Assembly (NCBI GenBank): GCA_025617745.1
Contig: CM046858.1
Coordinates: 49,365,197 to 49,429,196 of the forward strand
Origin: Heliocidaris erythrogramma
Lineage: Eukaryota > Echinodermata > Echinoidea > Camarodonta > Echinometridae
Direction of reading: 5' to 3'
DNA length: 64,000 nucleotides
Shown piece by piece: positions 1 to 10,895 of the stretch; position 1 is the first letter of the stretch; each line of letters starts with the position of its first letter. The notes below the pieces were generated by a model, which ran no database searches, had not been told where the DNA came from, and saw only the letters and a list, made by a program, of their open reading frames with translations. The translations under genes were made by a program, and so were the position numbers.

Positions 1-3000
1 GAGACTGCCCAGCTCAATTGATGAAACAAAGTTCTGCCCTGTAGAATCTCCACATAAAAAAAAAACCAATCAGTAATCAAGAAACCTAGGTCTTGTGCCA
101 TCATTACCAGATTTGAAATATACTGGCAGCATCACATTACCTAATAGAGTGGCTGTATCATCGACAGTCTTGGTGAAGATTCCAGGGACATCTAAGGAAT
201 TGACCAGAGATATCAAACCATGTCTTGAGCATAGACCATAGGTAGGCTTGAGACCAACTACTCCACAGAAGGATGCTGGAAGCCGTACAGATCCTCCGGT
301 ATCAGACCCAAGAGCTCTGATGAAAAGAACGATAATTCATCAATTACATTTATAGTACAGTGGAAACTCGCTATAAAGATTTCTGATGATTCCTGATATA
401 TAACAAGGTAATTTTGCTTGTCCCAGGTCTTTATGGAGACTCCTGATATAACAAGCTAATTTTCATGGTCCCAAGGTCCTTGTGACAGTGAGTGTCCACT
501 GTATATTGAAGTAACCTTATAATATGTTTAGTGTTCAATGATATTAGTGGCAATAAGCCAGTTCGTAATTACCATGTGCGCATGTGCAGATAAAAGTCAT
601 TATTACCAAGTACAATTGACCTTTAAACGCTATCATTTCGTACGTACCACGATGTGCGCACAAGTATGATTTTACATGTTAAACAAGTAGCGCTTCCATC
701 AAAACAGATGAGCACACACGTACAAATTGGGGTCATTTTAGGGCCATTTGTACCTTGTAATAATTATGAATTGGCTTATTGAAATGGTTTACTCCTTCCT
801 TCAAGGTCTCTATTTTCTTCCTGAGCTATTAAACAGCTGACTAGATCAGCTTTTCTTCATCAAAATGGCAACACAGGTGTTTTCTTTTACTGCTACCTTT
901 TCCTAATAAAAAGTCAAGTATTGGAAGAGAGTAAAAACTGACAGAAACAATGTCAAAAAGTTAAAAAAATACCAATTTGCATGAGAAAAAAATAGTTTTT
1001 AACTTTTTAAAGTGTTAACAATTTCAGGATTTTTATGGTTATTGTCCTTTAAAAAATTTCTAGCATCTATTGCCAATTGGAAGATGAACAAAAATGGATA
1101 CAGTGTGCGCATATATCCATGCACTTTCTGATCATGTATCTGGAGTAGAAACCAACAGATAAAAAGTGGCAAAAAGAAAAATAATATGAGAAAGAGGGAT
1201 CAACTTACGCCATACATGACCCACTTGCTACAGCGACACCACTTCCTCCCGAGCTCCCTCCACTTACGAACCAATCTGAGTCTCCAACAGGAGGAACATC
1301 ATTGTCTGAACTACAATGGCTTCCAGCACTCTGAGATTTCTGTTTGTGTAGCCTATGGAAGGGGTACCTCCATATATTGCGTGTTGGTCCAAATAAGCTC
1401 TCTGTGGTTCCACTCCTTCAGAGTTAAAGTCAAACATAAACATGGTCAGGAAACAGGGAGTCATTTTCTGAGTACAGCAACCTTTTAAAGTGTACCAATC
1501 ACCCAAAATAATAATTTGTGTACTGCTAGAAAGTATAAAATCAACCTCAAAGAACTTTATCTCGCATTCTATAGGTCAACAGTTTAGGAGCGTCAAGTAA
1601 GGTACTCGAACGGAACCGAACTCCGAGTTGGGTGGCGAGCGTGTACGTGTGCATCGAGCAGTCTATTCATGAGTCGCTTTTATGCTTCTAGAGTGTAACT
1701 AAACTTGCAATATCTCTTTATAGAAGTTATATTCTCAGCCCATATTTAGAATATAGTATAATAACATGGAACCTCTTACATACAGAGCAAAATATTTTTT
1801 TGTGATTGGTACACTTTAAGTGGTCAACAACTTAATTACTAGGGATAGGCTATGCCGATGTGATCACACTTTGAAACACTTGAGTGCAAAAAAGTTGACT
1901 GACCAAAAATTACTTCTGTAATTATAAAACCCATTGGTAATGTACATTAAATGAGTTAAAATTCTGAGATGCATTGAAGAGATGACTCCAGTTACAGTAC
2001 CTAGCAATGTGATTTTTTCCCCTCTCAATTATCTCAGCTAATGCAGCTCTGCATTCATATGTGAATACATATCTGAACAAATCGTTTGCTTCAAAATATA
2101 GCACAACACGTTTGTTTTAAGAAAAGATTATATAATATAGGGTATCTGCGAAAGTTCCTCAATCAGATATTTATTGCCAAATCTCAGCTATATGTTAATA
2201 AATCATCATTCACAAATCATAACATAGAAAGGCAAAATATTCAGCCTTTCAATACATGAAAGATATTCTTAGTTATTAATGTAGTGTACGAGCCAATGAA
2301 TAGCCATAGGTTTTTTTGAATTTTTGTCAGGTTTTGTCCCTTATATTCATAAAGATTTGCCCTTTAGGTAATGCACATTAACCTTTTGACTACTGAATTC
2401 TCTCATCCCCATACACTTAACACAGGGACCCGTGGGCAATGGTTTAATACAGTGAAACCTGTCTATAAAGACCACTCAAGGGAGACAAGAAAAGCGGTCT
2501 TCATGAGCAGGTGGTCTTTATGTACAGGTTCATTTAATACACATATCAATGGGAAATGCTTTTCAAGGGAAACAAAATTGTGGTCTTTATAGACAGGTGG
2601 TCTTTCTATACAGGTGGTCGCTAAAGCAGGTTTGACTGTATCATGATAATCTTAAATAGTACATCTTTTGTGCACCTTACCCCATAGCAAACTCATCTAA
2701 GTTGGTTTTTCCCATCATGATAGCATCCTCATCCTGGAGTCTCTCTACTACTGTAGCTGTGAATGGCGGCTTGTAATCTGTAGAGATTGGTATGGTCTAA
2801 AATTAGAAATTTTATTCCTGCAAGTTCAAAAGTAATTTCGCTGCTCTGCTCTATGCATTATGCCAGTGGGGAGAAAATACACAGGAGAAGCAAGATTTAG
2901 CTCTGAAAAGCATGAAAAGAACTATAGAATGCCAAAAAATATCTCTTGTACAAAATGGAAATGCAATAAATAAGAATCACTGCAAGAAAATCTGACTTTA

Positions 3001-5328
3001 CAATAGCAAATCTAAGGAGACCTGAGATCAACAGTATTTTTCACTTTTTTCTTCACGAATATCATCCCACAAATTTGTTGCTTAGTCTTCTTCTGACAAA
3101 AAAGAAGATTACAAATTCTTGACAATGAAATGAGGTAGTGTTATGAGGTAACTGTTCCTAGTGGTCAAAGGGGATGTCTAGGGTGTATTTAACCCATTGC
3201 CTACAGGAATGGGATGGTCTGTGTGATAGCCTATAGGAATTAGAAAATTCAGTAGTCAATGGGTTAATTGATGGGTCTTTCTTCTTGAACCATACTGATC
3301 TGAACCTCTATCTACAGAGTAACATGCATTTTTCTTAATCAACATTTCCTTTCAGACTTGATGCATAAAATGATTTTGGTCTCTGCATAACTTTCATTTT
3401 ATGTGTAAAGCTTAGCTGTATATTATTGTTGTTGTAAAGATTAGAACTTACTCCCAAGCATCTTTGATGCACACGTTGTTCTAAGCCCTGCCGTGCTGTA
3501 GTTGTCTTTGACTGCTATGGGGATCCCAGCTATAGATCCTATCGATGCACCTGCATATCGAAAAAACAAAACTATTCTCTAGAAATCCATCAATGAAGAC
3601 AGGTATAAATTTGTATAATTAATTCTGCTTAGGATTATTAGTGCACCTAACAATTTTGTGAAATCAAAATATGAATCTTAATAAACAGTAACATTTTCAT
3701 AAGATGTAAACGTGCTCACATGTGCAAGAGAAACATATATATATTCATGTATATGCTACACATATACTCTAACCAATCAGGTAAATATGAAGGATAAACA
3801 AATTAATAGTCTAAAATCTATTTCATATATATTAGTCTAAACATACATGTATCTTCAGATGGGTAAATGTTTAGCATCATTTACACATGCAACAAAATAG
3901 GCCTACCATTATATGATTTGCATTATCCTCTATTGAGTGAATATATTTATCAGCAACAGGGTAAATTACATGAAATTAGCTCGACAAATTTTTTTAATAT
4001 CATACCCAATCCTTTCATGTGTTAATACTTTTGAACTACTGTATGTTGTGTTTGAAAAAGATATTTGCTAAAAATAATGTTACAGATTAATAAACTTTCT
4101 CTGCATCTTAAAAGGTGGCTACAAAATGTGTACAGGAATTTCACTTAAGATGCAACGATGGTTAAAAATTAGGATTCTAAAAAAAGAGTCATCTTCATAA
4201 GATCTAAACATGGTCACATGTGGGATAATGAAATAAATAATTTACATTTATATTTGGGATGAATCTATTTTAATTCATAATGGTAATAAAGAAATGACAA
4301 AGTAGTCAATCTTCATAAGATGTAGACATACTGATTAAAATCATGACTTGTCTCTTAAACTTGGACTTTAAATTCAATGTATTCCATTTCTTTAGGTCAT
4401 ATAGAGCAGTAAACATTTGTTTAAAATATGATCTACAATAAGTCTGCTTGACATATTGTCAAAAAATGTAGAAAATAATTTAACAAATCGGTGTCATAAT
4501 TGAGTTTAAATGTTACAGTGACCATAGGATTTGGAGATATCATCTGTTATTCTTGAACCCTTTCAAGACAATTGACCACATTTTGTGGTTTGCTTCAATA
4601 ACTTTTCACAGCTCTAAAAAATATACCACATATCTGAGAAGAAAGAGTACAAAATTCTGCACACACTATGTCCATTTCTGGGGCATTCCATATTGCATTT
4701 GATGCCAGGTTTTAAAAAATGAGAATAAGCTTTACATTCTTTAATTTGTCAATACACTGAGAGGTTTTAAATCAAAATTGGCAATTTTTTCAACTTTTCG
4801 ACAAAATTTGTAACCATACATATTATTTAGTAGCACTAAAAGAAAAATATTATTGTTGCCAATTTAAAGAACAAAATGGGATCAATTTAGCCCTTAATAA
4901 TTCCTGTCCTGAAAACTCTTTTTCAAACTTGTTTATGATTGCTTCCATCGTTATTCCATTTTTATGACACACTGTACCTTTATCTATCTTTTCTTTGACT
5001 TTCTTTGCATCCTCCAATCCATCATCATGCTCACTAAAAGAAAATATTATTGTTGCCAATTTGAAGAACAAAATGTGATCAATTTAGCCCTGAAATAATT
5101 CCTGTCCTGAAAACTGTTTATCAAACTTGTTTATGATTGGTTCATTCCATTTTTATGACACACTGTACCTTTATCTATCTTTTCTTGGACTTTCTTTGCA
5201 TCTTCCAATGCATCATCAAACCGCTCTGTAACAACAGCATTCAGCTCCCTGCAAAGCCTTGCCCTCTCCATGCATCTTGAACACAGCTCAGTGGCAGAAA
5301 GACGGCCATCCCGCAACTGACGAACAAC
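1..5328 (-). CDS. QRSL1: Glutamyl-tRNA(Gln) amidotransferase subunit A, mitochondrial (partial, six exons)
   Basis: GatA amidase: it releases ammonia from glutamine so that mischarged Glu-tRNA(Gln) becomes Gln-tRNA(Gln) in mitochondria. Exons in transcript order are 5328-5169, 3550-3452, 2777-2681, 1415-1209, 316-141 and 47-1. All visible junctions are GT-AG and the phases join (1, 1, 2, 2, 1). Exon 5328-5169 reads [16 protein letters not shown]. Exon 3550-3452 holds [10 protein letters not shown] with the catalytic Lys. Exon 1415-1209 holds FGPTRN and [15 protein letters not shown] with the cis-Ser. Exon 316-141 holds [16 protein letters not shown] with the nucleophilic Ser and then [16 protein letters not shown]. 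The amidase-signature triad is therefore complete. The first coding exon, with the start Met and presequence, was not found, and the C-terminal half lies outside the window. The last junction is uncertain: about nine residues normally found before the DST motif are missing. Confidence 0.93.
358..501. mobile_element. TA-flanked MITE, CAGTG...CACTG family, in QRSL1 intron
   Basis: The segment starts CAGTGGAAACTCGCTATAAA and ends in the inverse CCACTG, with TA directly outside both ends. Internal text of the type 'gatataacaaggtaatttt' recurs in the related copies near 41424 and 43854. It looks like a short non-autonomous Tc1/mariner-type element. Confidence 0.65.
1489..1815. mobile_element. Short inverted-repeat element flanked by TTAA, in QRSL1 intron
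   Basis: Perfect 14 bp terminal inverted repeats (AGTGTACCAATCAC / GTGATTGGTACACT) lie 327 bp apart. Each is directly flanked by TTAA (1485-1488 and 1816-1819). TTAA duplications are typical of piggyBac and Kolobok elements; no transposase is present, so this is a non-autonomous copy. Confidence 0.7.
2450..2638. mobile_element. TA-flanked MITE, CAGT(G/C)AAACCTG family
   Basis: It begins CAGTGAAACCTGTCTATAAA and ends GCAGGTTTGACTG, with TA on both sides. The interior carries the inverted phrases 'aaagaccact' and 'aggtggtcttta'. Close relatives lie at 34441-34625, 38400-38754 and, as a long version, 26840-28162. Confidence 0.75.
3701..4330 (+). repeat. Three scattered copies of a TTCATAAGATGTAAAC-like motif
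   Basis: The phrase 'ttcataagatgtaaac' recurs with small changes near 3701, 4193 and 4311, twice followed by 'tcacatgtg'. This AT-rich stretch of QRSL1 intron has no coding signal. It may be a decayed repeat. Confidence 0.35.
4558..4925. repeat. Dispersed repeat, first copy (second copy at 31873-32275)
   Basis: Starting 'tttcaagacaattgaccaca' and ending 'taattcctgtcctgaa', about 370-400 bp is shared at high identity with a segment in CDC5L intron 6, in the same orientation. It has no open reading frame and no clear terminal repeats, so its class is unknown. Confidence 0.65.
4832..5226 (-). repeat. Tandem duplication of QRSL1 intron/exon DNA; 4832-5030 carries a dead partial exon copy
   Basis: Two adjacent units of about 195-199 bp both start 'cactaaaagaaa.atattat' and run through a repeat end, the splice donor and the 3' part of the exon that ends at 5169. 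The inner copy encodes [20 protein letters not shown], matching the real exon apart from one residue. A good polypyrimidine acceptor (TTTTCTTTTAG) has formed at the junction. Splicing at that acceptor would shift the frame relative to phase 1, so the copy is probably non-functional. Confidence 0.75.
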
Positions 5329-6171
5329 CTGCAAAGTGCAAAGGGAACATGGTAAAAGGATAAAATCTTTTAGATCAAGGCTACCTCACGTGTAAACTCA
5401 CACTTTAAACAGGGCGTTTATTTTCTTAAAGGGCAAATCCACTCTGATATTTAGGTGATTAAAAAAGAAAAAAACAGAAAAATGACAGAAACAGATTAAT
5501 GAAAGTTTGAGCAATATTCAAAAAGAAATAAGAAATTTTAGAAGTTGTAAGCAATCAGACACAAATTGGCAACTCAGCTCTGTGACATATCTTTTGAGGT
5601 CCTCTCCCATTTGCTCTGTAGGCCTATTGAAAATTTCCTAAATTTTGTTCTCAGTTGTTGAAGGAATAGATTTGCTTCATACAGGGGTTGTGTAAAAATA
5701 ACATGTGATGGCGCTGCGTTGACCCCCTGGCATTTTTATTTTCCGTGCCACAGCGAGGTCAGAAACCCTGTTTTGAAGACTTTGAAAGAGACTACAAGTA
5801 TAAGACTTTCTCAAAGTTTCACCTTATTTTTAATTCAGCAAAAGAAAATTTACTAATATACCCCTGCCGAGATACGAACTCTGGATCTCTTCATTAGAGC
5901 ATACTAACGATCCAATAGCACCACACAGAAGAGCTGCTCAATGCGTGGGTTTGCTACTTTATTAAATCCCTATAATTTGTTTTTCATGAACATTCATGCC
6001 GACCAGTCTTGACGGAATAAACCGTATTGTCACTTCACTTCCATAGACTTTGGCCTTGCTATTGTATGGAAAAAAAAAAAGCGACCCGCTGGCGTTGCTT
6101 GTGTGTTCGCGCCTACACCACGAATAGTGGTCATATGGACCACTACGATATATGAATGCAAAAAATAGTTA
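5329..6171. other. No gene recognised; weak tRNA-like SINE remnant on minus strand about 5862-5945
   Basis: On the minus strand, 5945-5862 contains a degenerate box-B-like GAGTTCGTATCTC and a box-A-like stretch spaced as in a tRNA. This suggests an old tRNA-derived SINE head. The rest of the interval shows nothing I can name. The missing first exon of QRSL1 should lie upstream of 5329 on the minus strand, but I could not place it. Confidence 0.3.
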
Positions 6172-7492
6172 CTAAAGGTATGGCGGGGAAATTAGATAAA
6201 TATTTCAAATACTTCCTTTCAAATTCATGCAGCCCTTAAAAATCTCACTCCTACCTCAAATGGCTGTTAGGAAGATTTTTTGATATTTCCAGCAAAATCC
6301 AAAGTCAAAATCATGTCCAAAACCGAAGAAATCCCTGCAGATTTGTCTTGCGATCGCATGTTGTTTACATACCGCCGATGTCTTAGACTAAAATTGGCCA
6401 ATAAATTTTTGTCCACAAAGAAACTCAGGATCGCAAGCGCACATCGATCTCTCCAATTGTGCGCACAGAAAATTGGGACTTTTCCGTGTAGATCTGCGCG
6501 ATAGGGACCGAATTTTTAACGACAATATTTTTTTTGGGAGATGTCAGCGCCTGTGGCGACCAGGAAATGTACACAAAAAAGCTCATTTCGTGGGAATCGA
6601 CAGTAAATTACGGATGTCATTTTTGGAATTATCTTTTCCAACATCGGTGAGTTGAAACTTGAATTTATTGACTTTCTTTATCTTGGTCTTGGTTATGTTG
6701 GGGTCGTTTTTTTTCTAAATTAAATGCCGATTTTGAGTGAATGTTGGTGACTTTTGACTTTGTGCAGTGGTGTTTGAATACGTTGAGGTGTATGACTGCC
6801 TAGATTCTACACACGAAGTATAGTCATGTATGTAGCTATGTCGTGTTCGCGCCCACTCATAGCTACATTCCTATACTTCGTGTGTATAATGTAGGCAGTC
6901 ATACACCTCATCTTTTTAAAACACCACTGCACAAAAGTCACCAATATTCACTCAAAATCGGCATTTAATTTTCAAAAACCGACCCCAAAATATCCAAGAA
7001 ATACAATAAATTCAACTCACCAATGTTGGAAAAGATATTTCCAAAATGAAATCCGTAATTTACTGTTGATTCTCGCGAAACGAGCTATCGGAGTCTTGTG
7101 TACATTTCCTGGTCGCCGCGGGCGCTGACATCTCCCCAAAAGAGTTTTGTCCTCAAAAATTCGGTCCCTATGGCGTACACGGAAAAGTTCCGATTTCCTG
7201 GGTGCGCGATCGTAAAGATCGATGTGCGCTTGCGATCCCGAGTTTCTTCGTGGACAAAAATTATATTGGCCGATTTTAGTCTAAGACATCGGCAGTTTGT
7301 AAACAACACGCGATCGCGAAACAAATCGGCGGGGATTTCTCCGGTTTTGGACAAGATTTTGACTTTGGATTTTGCTGAAAATATCAAAAGTTCTTCCTAA
7401 CGGCCATTTGAGGTAGGAGTGAGATTTTTAAGGGCTGAATTTGAAAGCAAGTATTTAAAATATTTATCTTATTTTTCCCCCCATACCTTTAG
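6172..7492. mobile_element. Large foldback element, arms about 640 bp
   Basis: The arm 6172-6835 is repeated in inverse orientation at 6850-7492: 'ctaaaggtatgg' on the left pairs with 'ccatacctttag' on the right, and the centre pairs 'cacacgaagtatag' with 'ctatacttcgtgtg'. Identity stays high along the arms, with scattered changes. Apparent ORFs on both strands are the same sequence read from either arm, so they are not genes. A fragment of the arm is found again at 61348-61440. Confidence 0.85.
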
Positions 7493-7604
7493 TACATGCG
7501 ACAGAAAATACAACTATTTTAATTACAGTAATGTACCCGTGAGTGTTCGCGCCCACCCTCCTCCAGCATCGCCCCTACCCTCCTCCAGCTAGCTTCGCCC
7601 CTCC

Positions 7605-8806
7605 TAGACCGAAATTTTCTGTCTCCAGTACGTTAGCCTCTTATTTGGGTAGGGTCAAGTAGTAGCCGACCCTACCCAAATAAGAGGCTAACAGTCAGAC
7701 CGCAGGTCGTATGCAAATGAGCAAAAATCGCGCATTTTATTTCCAGTGCCCGAAATGGACTTTCTCCCTGCACCCAGCCGGCTGTATCGCATGGTCATCT
7801 TTAAAGTTATGCTCTTCAATAAATATTAATGCTGTGCTCATTAGACTTTCTGCAAAAATAAATGAATAGTTTACCAACACAGGGATATTTTGTTTTAGTC
7901 AGAATTTAAAAAATAAAATGTTTAAAATAACTGATGAAATAGTCATACAAAAGCCTTTTTTTCACAAGATTTCAAGTTGTTAAAAGACATATAAAAAGTA
8001 TATGAGCCGCCATCAAGACACATATGTATGGAAGCGCTGGAATCTCATCTTTTTCATCGTTACATTCAAATCATCCATAAATTTATGACAGAGTCAGGAT
8101 CCAGCAATATTCAGCCGCAGATCATCCGTTGTCAAGACCATGGTCAAGACCATAGAATCTTAGCCCTGTGATTGGCAAGCGAGCCATCCGTAACCAAGTG
8201 CGCTTTGAATGAAACATTGCGCAACCTGTTGCTTCATCCTTGCACAAACATGCGCATAGCTGTTGCCTGGCTGTGAGAAAACATCTTGCGTGGTGGTAAC
8301 CAATCAGAATGCTGGAATTGACTTTTTTAAAGACAAAGTGTGTACATTGGTTACATATTGCTGGATCCTGACCCTGTCATGAAGTGCACATTAATGTTAT
8401 TTCAATCTTTGGAAAGTACAGAAAATGCCCTTTACGCTCATGTCAAATTTGCCCTGGCTCACAATAAAACTATGGTAGATTTGGCCAGATTTATATTTCA
8501 TTTAATTTCCATTTTTTGTCATAAAAGGAACACCATTTTATACCAATTTTGTCTTTTATTTTGAACACAATAAAAGCATGTCACAAATCTCTGATCCATG
8601 TCTGATCCCTCTTCTTTTATTTGATGTATAACTCATGACAATTGGTGAATGATAAGTAGTCTATTCTATTATTGCAAATGAGATGTTCCTGGCTGTTCTT
8701 GCTCATTATGTATTCATAGTCAGGCAGAATTGGAAATAAAATAGCGCGCTTTTAGGGGACCTGCGGATTGGCTGCTAACGTACTGGAGACAGAAAATTTC
8801 GGTCTA
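7605..8806. mobile_element. Long-TIR DNA element, TAGACCGAAATTTTC family, copy 1
   Basis: Terminal inverted repeats of at least 34 bp start TAGACCGAAATTTTCTGTCT and continue CCAGTACGTTAGC. The left end also carries an internal hairpin (7632-7682) made of 'cctcttatttgggtagggtc' and its inverse. No transposase ORF is present and no convincing target duplication was seen. The second family member, at 55911-57312, has a clean 9 bp duplication. Confidence 0.75.
8086..8382. mobile_element. Nested short foldback inside the 7605-8806 element
   Basis: 'atgacagagtcaggatccag' at the left is answered by 'ctggatcctgaccctgtcat' at the right, giving 25-28 bp imperfect inverted ends about 297 bp apart. It has no coding capacity. 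Confidence 0.6.
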
Positions 8807-9298
8807 GGCCTACGCCCTCCCTTCCCGACATGCTTGCCAAAAGTTCCACACAGATAATAATAATGTGGGACTGAAAGAAACAAACTCCCTAAGACAAGCC
8901 ATGTTTTTACCCGAATTTTCCTGAAAAAAGTTCATTATTCCTTTTAGATGAAAATGAAACAATGAAATTCTATAAATATGGGCTTCATATTTACCTCACG
9001 GATTGACAAACCAGCATTTTCCATAAACTTTTGGCCACTAAAATGAAGCTAATGGGCGTAGACTACATTTACCAGACGTTATAATAATTATGAACGCACT
9101 GCGTCCGTATTACATTTATTACATTTGAGTGAAGGATATCCCACTGAAATGCTGTTAATAAGTCTACGTGATGAAGTCGGTCGGCTAACATACACCATCT
9201 CGATGTTTAATATATGCACGTTGCCAATTTGAGAGATCCTGCAACTAATAATAGTATGTAAAGTGTTATGATACCCTGCCTCGAATGTGGAGTTACGG

Positions 9299-9299
<1 letters not shown>
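8807..9299. other. No feature recognised
   Basis: About 490 bp of unique-looking, non-coding sequence between a transposon end and a long G run. I see no conserved reading frame, repeat structure or RNA gene. Confidence 0.4.

Positions 9300-9349
<50 letters not shown>
9300..9349 (+). repeat. Uninterrupted poly-G tract (50 G)
   Basis: Fifty consecutive G residues follow 'gttacggc'. Such a run can form stacked G-quadruplexes and is hard to sequence, so the true length is uncertain. It lies about 200 bp before a G/C-tipped transposon but is not part of it. Confidence 0.85.
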
Positions 9350-9350
<1 letters not shown>

Positions 9351-9556
9351 GATTTCAAAGAGAAGGGAGTTTTCATGTTAGTCCTGCATACCCTGGGGAG
9401 GGGTGGTACTTCCATATATTATATGCTATACAGGGGAAAGAAATATAAGAAAACTCACAGAAAAATGTGAAATCTCTGTTCAAAATCTGCGATACTAAAC
9501 TATACTGCAAGCATCCAGACATACCGGTACTGTACGTGTCCAACACGAGCCTAACC

Positions 9557-10169
9557 CCCGGCCCCCCACTCACTATTATTTAGGGTACGCGTATGCTTGT
9601 TCCCTCCCTTTGAAAGCACCCCCCTATCTCAGGGCTGCCAAAATTTCTGAACCCCCCTATCGCGGGCTTTGCGCGGGCTTTTCCTGCCTTGGAGACCCCC
9701 CTAAATTCAGAACACTGCTCAATGTACCCCCTATCTCAGGTGAGCTCTCATTCCAACCCCATATCTCAGGACAGACACCAACCCCCCTCCCAAGTAAGCT
9801 GTCATTACAATCGAGGGAGGACTGGGTGGGACTGGGGGCCAGTGTTTCTACTTTTCAAAATGAAATAATCCTGGCTGAATGAGCTATCAAAACTATAGCA
9901 GGAATTTCAGGAATTTGATCCTGGGATTTGATCAATTTTTCAAGATATTTCATACCCCCCTTTTTTAATTTCTCAGGTGTCGAAGAGAGAGAGAGAGAGA
10001 GAGAGAAAGAAAAACACCCCCTTTTTTAATGAAATCTCCGGGTGAAAGATAAAAAACACCCCCTTTTTTACAATTCACGGGCCGGATTGTGTCGCCCAAA
10101 AAGTACCCCTTTACCGGAGATTTTGGGAACACGCATGCGGTCCCTTCGACCTCCGAGTGGGGGGCCGGG
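9557..10169. mobile_element. G/C-tipped non-autonomous DNA transposon, copy A
   Basis: It starts CCCGGCCCCCCACTC and ends with the inverse GAGTGGGGGGCCGGG. The flanks GCCTAACC (9549-9556) and GCCTAGCC (10170-10177) match at 7 of 8 bases. The body holds repeated 'cccctatctcag' phrases and a GA microsatellite. Copy B (11689-12297) shares nearly the whole body and has a perfect 8 bp duplication, so the unit is a real transposon. The 8 bp target size suggests hAT or P superfamily, but no transposase is present. Confidence 0.8.
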
Positions 10170-10379
10170 GCCTAGCCTCATCGTCTGTGCAGAGAAACCA
10201 GCTAAAATTTTACAGAAAAGATTTTATAGAAATAAAAGGCTCCAGTTTTTATGACAAATCCCTGAACATGGATCTACGTTTTGCGAGAAATCCCTAAACA
10301 TATATGGTTACCCTTTTTCTTAAAATTTGCCCTAAGGATGGGTTAGGGGTTCAAGGTCTGGTACTCACACCCCTGTGAA

Positions 10380-10680
10380 AAAACATCTGAGTACTCCCCC
10401 CCCCCCAAAAAAAAAAAATATAAATAAATAAATAAATAATAATATAATAATAATAATAATAATATGATTATGATTTCAATTGAAGATGTTTCATTTTAAT
10501 GTTTTATTATTGTATATATATAAATTGTACTTGTGTTTTTAATCAGATGTGGAAATAAACTTGAACTTGAACTTGAACTTGAACTTAAAATAAATAAATA
10601 AATAAATAAATGAAAATTAAAAAAAAAATAATAAAATAAAATAAATTAATAAATGAATAAAATAATAATAATAATCAATT
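10380..10680 (+). repeat. AT-rich simple repeats and a (TTGAAC)n LINE-type 3' tail
   Basis: The stretch contains (AATA)n and (AAT)n runs and, at 10553-10586, 'aataaac' followed by repeated 'ttgaac'. Ending in a short tandem motif after a polyadenylation-like signal is typical of CR1/jockey-group LINE 3' ends. A decayed LINE 3' end probably sits here. Confidence 0.5.
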
Positions 10681-10895
10681 TCCATTTTCTCTACAGAAAA
10701 TGTTCAATCATACAATCCTTAATAATCACTGCTCATGAAACAAATCTACTCCTTCATCAAAGACTAAGAAAATGAAAATTTCTTAAATTGTCTATACTGA
10801 TCGAGCAAATGGGAGAGGAGCGCTAGATATAAGTATAAACCATTACTAAAGCATATATAAAGCATTACTTTATTAATCCAGAATGTAATAAGCTT

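Noticed and set aside
1922..2104. QRSL1 exon on minus strand (60 codons)
   Set aside because: The peptide does not match GatA, and the flanking exons already join in phase without it.
5862..5945. tRNA gene on minus strand
   Set aside because: The boxes are degenerate and the arms do not pair well.
6280..7400. Overlapping open frames on both strands (74-100 codons) that look like related proteins
   Set aside because: They are the two arms of one inverted repeat read from opposite strands, so similarity is automatic. No gene structure supports them.
9285..9470. Poly-glycine protein
   Set aside because: It is a read-through of the 50-G run with no support on either side.
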